NCBI RefSeq assembly: GCF_021347895.1 | Contig: NC_067118.1 | Location: forward strand, 39,049,755 to 39,113,754 | Reading direction: 5' to 3' | Source of the DNA: Acanthochromis polyacanthus | Lineage: Eukaryota > Chordata > Actinopteri > Pomacentridae | Length of the DNA: 64,000 nt | Part shown: one piece after another, positions 54,246-64,000 of the stretch | How the letters are laid out: each line of letters starts with the position of its first letter | Position numbering within the stretch: the first letter of the stretch is position 1 | Program-made: the position numbers and the translations under genes | Notes under the pieces: model-generated | Told to the model about the DNA's origin: nothing | Database searches by the model: none | Seen by the model: only the letters and a program-made list of their open reading frames with translations

Positions 54246-57200
54246 AGGTTAGTAATGTTACCATTAAACGTTAGTGCATTCTCAAAGAAAACTTGCTATG
54301 CAGTACTATGAACAAAACACTTCTAATTTTAAAATCTGTAGAAATACTAATTGTGTTAAAAGTCAATAAACAGTATTTACACCTTTCAAGGCACCGTTTA
54401 AAGTGATTTTGACAGGTGGTACGAAACATATGCAATTAAAACTGATGTATTAGCCTCCACAATTTATTGGTTCGGCTTTATATCACAACATATGAAAGAA
54501 ATACTCAGAAAATCAACAAACCTACATTCAAACGTACGTATGCAAAACAAAAAACAATCTAATTATACGTTTTTAACAATAATATAATCACTTGGAGTGT
54601 GTATAGCCACATTTTGTTTACTTAGTATGATGTTTTTTTAATGATTTAGTTTTTTTTTTTATTCCACTGAAAGATGGTGTGTGTTAGTTTTGGAATAATG
54701 GCCCAGCCCGTTCACGCTTGTACAGACTTATTTCATCATGGCTCTCGGCGTTATGTAAGCAGGAGCTGTCAGACAGTCCGGTACACGGTGTTAGCCGTGT
54801 TTTGTGTCTGCGGGTGGAGGCCGTCAGCAGACTGTCTGAGCTCCACCTGCCTCACAGAGTCTGCAGCCTTCAGGAGGCAGCATCCCGACTCCGGCCAGTC
54901 AAGGACACGGCTTCCACTGATCTGATCACCACTTGTGCCTTTTCAGCCCTGCAGCCTTGAGGGACAGGTGTAAATGTAGAGAAACCAGCCCTGCTGCTCC
55001 TCATTTATTTATCACCCTCCGCTCTGCCTCCTCTCCCTCCTCCATCTCGTCCCCTCCAGGACCGGCTTCATTATTCCTGCCTGCTCTTTTTTCACCTCAG
55101 CCGCTCTTCTAGAGATGTGAATAGAAGTGACAGCGGGGGCTGCTGAAATGACAGAATCAGCCTGTCTGTGGGTCACTTGTCACCACCACCACCACCCTTT
55201 GACTTCTCCTGCCCCACACCCAGCCTCTCTTCTCCTTTCTGCGCCTGCAGCTGCTGCCACGTAGCATATAATCCTGGATTTTGACTCAACCCTCGAAAAA
55301 CATTTATAATTTCTCCCCGCACACATCCCACATGAAGATAAGACCGTTGCCATCATCATTTGTAAGCCGTTTCATTAAAGCTCTGGAGGAAGTGACAGCG
55401 TTGGGAAGCAGAGTGTTGTTTCATTTTTATTGTCCTCTCGCAGGAACAGAAAAATAATTTCACTCCAGAAAGATTTGTGACAGCCGACCTCTGAACAGTT
55501 CTTCACCGCGGCGTTATTAGCACAAGAGAAAATCCATCACGTTGAGGTGAACGCAGCTCAAAGCGTTTGATGCGTCAGTAAGGCGATAACTATAGATTAC
55601 ACCAAAGAAAAATCTCATGCATTATAAAGTAAATAAAACACAAAAGCATAAATAATTCATCAGAAGCATCCGCCACACAGTCTAACCTCCTTGTGGCTGT
55701 TGCTCAGTGGGCTGCTGAGTGTAGACGAGCGGTTGATTTAACCACCAAGAAAAAGGGAAAATGTAATCTGTTATTATGGGCTGGTGGAAACCGTTTCAGA
55801 CAGTCAGGCATGGCCTCTGATTTTACTAAAGTCTAACAGAGAGCCAATCCCGCTGCATCACTTGTGTATGTGCGCTTCATCAGATGCCAGATCGATGCTT
55901 TTTGACCACGTGGAAGTCTCTTGCTGTGCTTTTGATTGTGCAAAAGCCTCAACAGCAAAACTAAACACTTTAAAACTTGGAAAGCACCCAGGTTGTTTCT
56001 TTTTGTTGCTGAGGTGTTTCTCCACTTGTGCCTCATTGCAAAATATAAATGATTTTGTAACACTGACTAGTTCTCCTGATTAAATAAATGCTAATTGTAG
56101 TGCATGAAACTGCAGTTAGCTAACAGGATACAACTATCAACCGCATCAGCAACTTCTGCTTCTCAGTAGAATCTTGTTAACTCTCTGAAGCGTTTTGGTC
56201 ACAAACTTTTGACCACATGATCTGAAAAGTCTCAAAGCTGTGGCTCTGTGATTATGAAACCCTTACAGTTGTTAAAATTCATGATGCAATCATTATTTTG
56301 TTGGACAGATAACCAGCTAGCAAAGCAATACCGTGATTAGTTTTACTGCAGTGATAAAATATTGTGTCAACCAGAGATTTTACTGCAGCTTCTATTAGTT
56401 ATTTATGTGTTTTTAATGGTGAAGTATGTTCTGATCTTATCATATATTCCATTCCTGTTGATGTGAAGCGTCAAGTGAGATGATTTCATTCCACAAGTTG
56501 CTTGTTTAGCTATACTGTGTGTCAATAATGGTCAAAGTAAGGCTGGCGTTTTATCAGTGAATCGATTCCTCAACCATGCAGGGTCAGTGAAGGTCATGAA
56601 AGATCCACTCCTCGCCGGAGGCTGCTGTCATTCCTGATTGTAAATAAGTGGTGCTAATAATGCATCGGCCAACAGGAGGTGCCATATAAACAATCACAAG
56701 CAGCAGCAGCCGTCGTGCTGCGTGTCGCCATGTCAGAGACGGAGAGGCTGATCTATGACTGCTGCAGGGCGGGAGGTCTATTCCTCAGCCAGCTGCGCTG
56801 TGCCGCGGCTTATCTCCGGCTGTGTCTTCGGCTGATTGATGACTGTAGCAGGCCGCCGACAGCACGGAGGTGGGAGAGGGGGAATGAGGAATACGAGGGA
56901 GAGAGTAGCAGCCCCCCAGTGGTAGAACACAAGCCTACAGACCGCCTGAGCAAAACCAGCACAGGCAGATAAAATGCAACCGTCCCCTGCTGCAGGAAGT
57001 TTAATGTCAGCAGTGTGTTTTAGCACCGTTATGGTGCGGTGCCAGCACTGTTGTTTTTTTTTGAGTAACTAAATAGCAGGCAGGATGGGTGTGTGCTGGA
57101 ATTTCCTGTCACCTTTTGTGTCCGTGCCAACAAGAGAAAGCAGCCAGAGGTCAGAATAGTATCATGTTTATTATCGGGTAAATTCTAAGAACTGCACTTT

Positions 57201-57849
57201 TTTGTTTGTCAGAGTAGTGTCAGCTGCTGGAAACTATTATCTTGCGTTCAGGCTTTATAAGAAAGTTTTGTGATTGAGGAACATTTTAGCAGCGGCATCT
57301 AAACTTAGATTGTATCTCTATCTTGGGTGCAAAGAGGATGTGGGTAGTCTGGTGTCTGTCAGTGCGGTTCCCCCTATTCAAGCATGTTGTGATTTCCTCT
57401 CTGTGCACCACGGCCAAGCTTATTACAAGCCGATATTTCATAACAGACAGCAGCGTTTTCCCCCCTGTTTGGCTTTGGCTTGCTGACTGATTGTCCGCGG
57501 CCCTCTGGGTTTCTGCACAGCCGGCTCGGAAAGGTCAGCTTTAAACAACAAGTCAAGTATAATGACTCCATATTGAGTGGAAGTAGCTTTGTTTGCTGTT
57601 GGACGGCGTTGCGTCAGTGTTTTTCACCGAATGACATTTAGCTGGAGTTGTGTTCCATGTGTGAGCTCTGTTTGTCATCATGATACCATCTTTGTGCCGA
57701 TGTCCACATTATCTTAACCAGTTTTGTGACTCCCAACAATCAACTCTCGAACAGGAAGTGCGCACAACACACAACAATGGCCTATTGAATCTCTCTTTTT
57801 TTCTTTTTTTTTTGCTCGTTCTCCTCCTCCTTTTATGTGTCTCCTCTCC

Positions 57850-58461
57850 AGCCTCACAATAGTGCACTGTTGGGCTCCGAGGGGAAACTTGGGGCGGGTG
57901 AAAAGCGCCAGCTCTCTGGAACACACTCAGAGAGAGAAGCCTGTTGTTTCTGCACAGCGGATGGCCATTTGGTAGCGCTTCCACCCAGCTGCCTCCCCCT
58001 CTCCTCTCTCTCTCTCTCTCTCTCTCCCCCCTTCTCTCTCTCTGTTGCTCGCTCGCTCGCTCTGGCTCCCTCAGCCCCTCCTCTGCCGCTGTGTTGCCTG
58101 GCAACCGAGGGCTGGAGCAATCGGAGCAGGGGCAGAGCGATTCAGGGAGCAGATTGGCGGATGATTTATTAGCTGGGCTGGAGAGCAGTGAGCCCAGGCA
58201 GCTGAAATGGAGCCTTAAACTGGAGCCGACATGTAGAGAGGGAGGAGGGAGCCAGCGAGAGAAAGAAAACGGAAGGGAGGAGGGCCGGAGAGGGGCAGGA
58301 AAAAACAGAAAGAGAGGGAGCATGTATGCAGCTCCTCTGTGAAGATGAAGGGACAGGCTGAGTAAATAGTACAGTTGGGGAACATAATTAAAGTGACATA
58401 ATCGGGGCAGACGCGGGCTATGTGAGAGAGTTTAATTGATTTTTTGACACAAGATGCTCAG
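57850..58461 (+). promoter_or_regulatory. Promoter-like GC-rich stretch, possible alternative first exon
   Basis: GC-rich sequence with (TC)n and (GCTC)n tracts (58003-58062) and an X-box-like GTTGCCTGGCAAC (58093-58105), followed by purine-rich sequence and a CAG/GTAAAT donor-like site at 58459-58467. It lies 2.2 kb before the SANT exon. It could be the start of a short RERE transcript, but no coding start in frame with the SANT exon is evident, so any such exon would be non-coding. Confidence 0.25.
58003..58062. repeat. (TC)n and (GCTC)n simple repeats
   Basis: About twelve TC units, a short CT-rich spacer, then GCTCGCTCGCTCGCTC. Confidence 0.9.
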
Positions 58462-59026
58462 GTAAATCTGCACCTTATGGCTGCTGAAGAGACGTCGCTC
58501 CTCTATATGTCAGGTTTATTCAAATATTTGTGCATCCTCTAATACTTGTGCACTTTTTTTCGCTCCCTCAGACGGATGTTCACACAGCTTTGTCAGCACC
58601 TGTCAAGCAGGCCCCTGTAATGATGATACTCGGGTTATGCGTGGCTCTGGACGTTTGACTGACAGTCCGAATTGTAATCTACCCTTAACCCCTCCAGTGC
58701 TTGGAGATGGGTTTCACATGTGGGCGAAACACTTTCTGTTAGAGACGGCTCCATCTACTGGCTAATCATCCGCTACACCTCCAGCGTGATGGATGCAAAT
58801 GAGCCGCTGTCCCGTGACACTGATGGGACAGGCCTTTATCAGCAGAGCACATCCCGCTTTCTGATCAGACCTCTTTATGTTTAGTCTGCTCTAATTTGCC
58901 TCTATATTTTTGCATTTTCTCCTCACAATTGCACACCAAAGCTGGGAAGCCTGTGTGCGTAATGGGGATAAGTATAGTCATTCGCTCCTGCTTGCTTGGA
59001 TACACTTCTCCTTCTCGCCTGTAATT

Positions 59027-59045
59027 CCCCCCCCCCCCCCCCCCC
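59027..59045. repeat. C19 homopolymer
   Basis: Nineteen consecutive C between AATT and GAAAG. Confidence 0.95.
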
Positions 59046-60578
59046 GAAAGACAGTTGTGTTTTGCAGCTGGCTGTGTTACTTCTGTAAATTTGGCTTTTG
59101 TTCCCCACCAGAGCTGAGTATGTAAACAATCTGCGGTTACATAACGTACTGTACATGACACGGAAAATGAACTCCTGAACGCCCCCGACAGGCTCCATGT
59201 CTGGTTTTCCTCCTTGCTTGTCTCCTTCCACCATGTCCAAGACCTTTCTCCACACAAATTGTGTCAGCCTGCCTCCCCTCTCAGGCTGGCAGCTAGTTTT
59301 GCTCCTGTGCCTGCTCACCATAAGCTCTGAATGCATTTAAAAGGACCGCTGCTAAGGAAATAGATTGCTCTGGTGTAGTTTTAATAACAAGCAGTGGCTC
59401 AGGTTTCCCTCCAGTGTCAGGTTGGAGACTTGCAGCCTGCTTGTTGGGTGTTAGAGGATCGAGAACAGGCTGAAATGAGCGCTGTGCTCAACTCTAGCAT
59501 GAAGCACAGGACTCCAGTTCGGGTTTTCCAGCCTGCTGCAAACCAGAGGCTCTCTTGCAGAAAGATCACATGTAAAGCCTTCCCCTTTGTAGTGGAAGAG
59601 CAGAGAGTGACAAGCTATTTCTTTCTTGTTAAAAAAAAAAAAAAAAACATCGACGTACTGTCAGAGACGCTGTGGATTTGCCCCCTAATTTTTCCTTTTA
59701 CCTGTGGCTGGACGTAGAGATTTGTGCCGTGCTCCCTGAGGACTTTTCCTTGCTTTTTGCTGGAGTTACTTGGTGGAAACGGTTGGCTGAGATCACTGAG
59801 GAACGGGGCTCGCCTCTGGAGCAAGAAAGTAAATCTGTTGGTTGTCTGCTTCGCTGGTTATGAATGTTTTCAGCCGTTGCTTTTTATGGCTCGCAGTCTG
59901 TGGCTCTTAAAGGAGAAGAAATGTATTCTGCCTGCTCGGATTTTTGGTTTGTGTTCATTTCTCGTCTTGTTTTTTTGCTCTCATCGAGGTGAGGTGGCAT
60001 GTTCACGCTCAGTTTTCATGTCAGATTTAATCCGATGTTATGAAGTAAGCGATTTCTGTCATCGTCTGTTTCAGCTCCTTTCACTCTGGGCAGGATACGT
60101 TTGCCAAGAGCCAGTTTTGACAAATGTTGTACGGTTTTAAAATGATCAAAATATAAAGACGGGAATAGAATCTGGCCACCGTGCACAGTGTGGCATTTTC
60201 TTGCTTTTCAACTCTCAAGTTCAGGTTTTGACTTTGAACTTTCCCTCGTGAGATTAACACGTTAAACATCCCCTCTGTTGCGTTTGTCTTTTCTGGCTGA
60301 TTGTATTTGTCAGACTGTGTTTTCTCTGCACATGAAAAGACGAGCTTAATCTCAGCGTCTCTCCCTGCCTTACTTGTCATTTCCTTTCTCGTTTTGCCCT
60401 GCATGGCTGTGTTTGCTCCGGAGTTTAAACGGCTACAGAGCTTTCTACAATGCCCATCATCCCTCTCAAACCACAGACTAGTGAAATGAAAACAATGTTT
60501 TTTTTCTTTTGTTTTTCCGCCGTGGTGCTAAGCAGTAACTTTATGCAGTCGCAGTTTAGCTGACTACACATATACTGA

Positions 60579-64000
<3,422 letters not shown>

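Noticed and set aside
57709..58323. 204-codon minus-strand frame
   Set aside because: The central part is Arg/Glu repeats from (TC)n sequence and the rest lacks recognisable domains. An Arg-Glu run here is coincidental and unrelated to the RERE name.

Overview
The window is vertebrate genomic DNA, almost certainly from a ray-finned fish. It carries the 5'-central part of one large gene on the + strand: RERE (atrophin-2, arginine-glutamic acid dipeptide repeats), a nuclear-receptor and histone-deacetylase corepressor. Nine coding exons (6465-6535, 31626-31731, 34985-35081, 38126-38230, 48407-48455, 49787-49911, 51564-51663, 52360-52458, 60630-60710) have GT..AG borders and matching phases. They join into one open frame of 833 nt (about 277 codons). 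The first four encode the BAH domain, the next four the ELM2 domain, and the last opens the SANT domain. The N-terminal exon(s) lie left of the window. The rest of SANT, the GATA-type zinc finger and the Atrophin C-terminus lie to the right. The fish assignment rests on the mix of small Tc1/mariner, Tigger, hAT, Harbinger-like and TTAA-flanked DNA transposons and on the abundant (CA)n tracts; I cannot name a species or say which rere paralogue this is.

Layout. 1-6464: intron, with a composite transposon block at 1.9-3.2 kb and microsatellites. 6536-31625: a 25-kb intron, poor in transposons apart from a nested pair at 8.45-9.30 kb and a Harbinger-like remnant at 15.1-15.7 kb. It has two CpG-rich patches near 10.2-10.9 kb, POU-octamer clusters and an inverted pair of CTCF-like motifs just before exon 31626. 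31732-48406: exons separated by transposon-rich introns, including a nested element that starts nine bases after a splice donor, Tigger and hAT elements, a 468-bp tandem duplication and a duplicated ~640-bp repeat. 45.4-46.4 kb: a CpG island containing an ATG exon (45757-45791). Its phase-2 donor fits the next RERE exon exactly and predicts a short RERE isoform that lacks the BAH domain. 48407-52458: the compact ELM2 exons. 52459-60629: an 8.2-kb intron with another possible promoter-like stretch near 57.9-58.5 kb. 60711-64000: intron with a third copy of the TTAA-flanked element.

No complete gene other than the rere segment is supported. Most other open frames come from (CA)n, polypyrimidine or A-rich repeats. 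The points most worth checking are the internal promoter and alternative first exon, the transposon against the splice donor, the TTAA element family with its palindromic core, and the regulatory-motif clusters in the introns.
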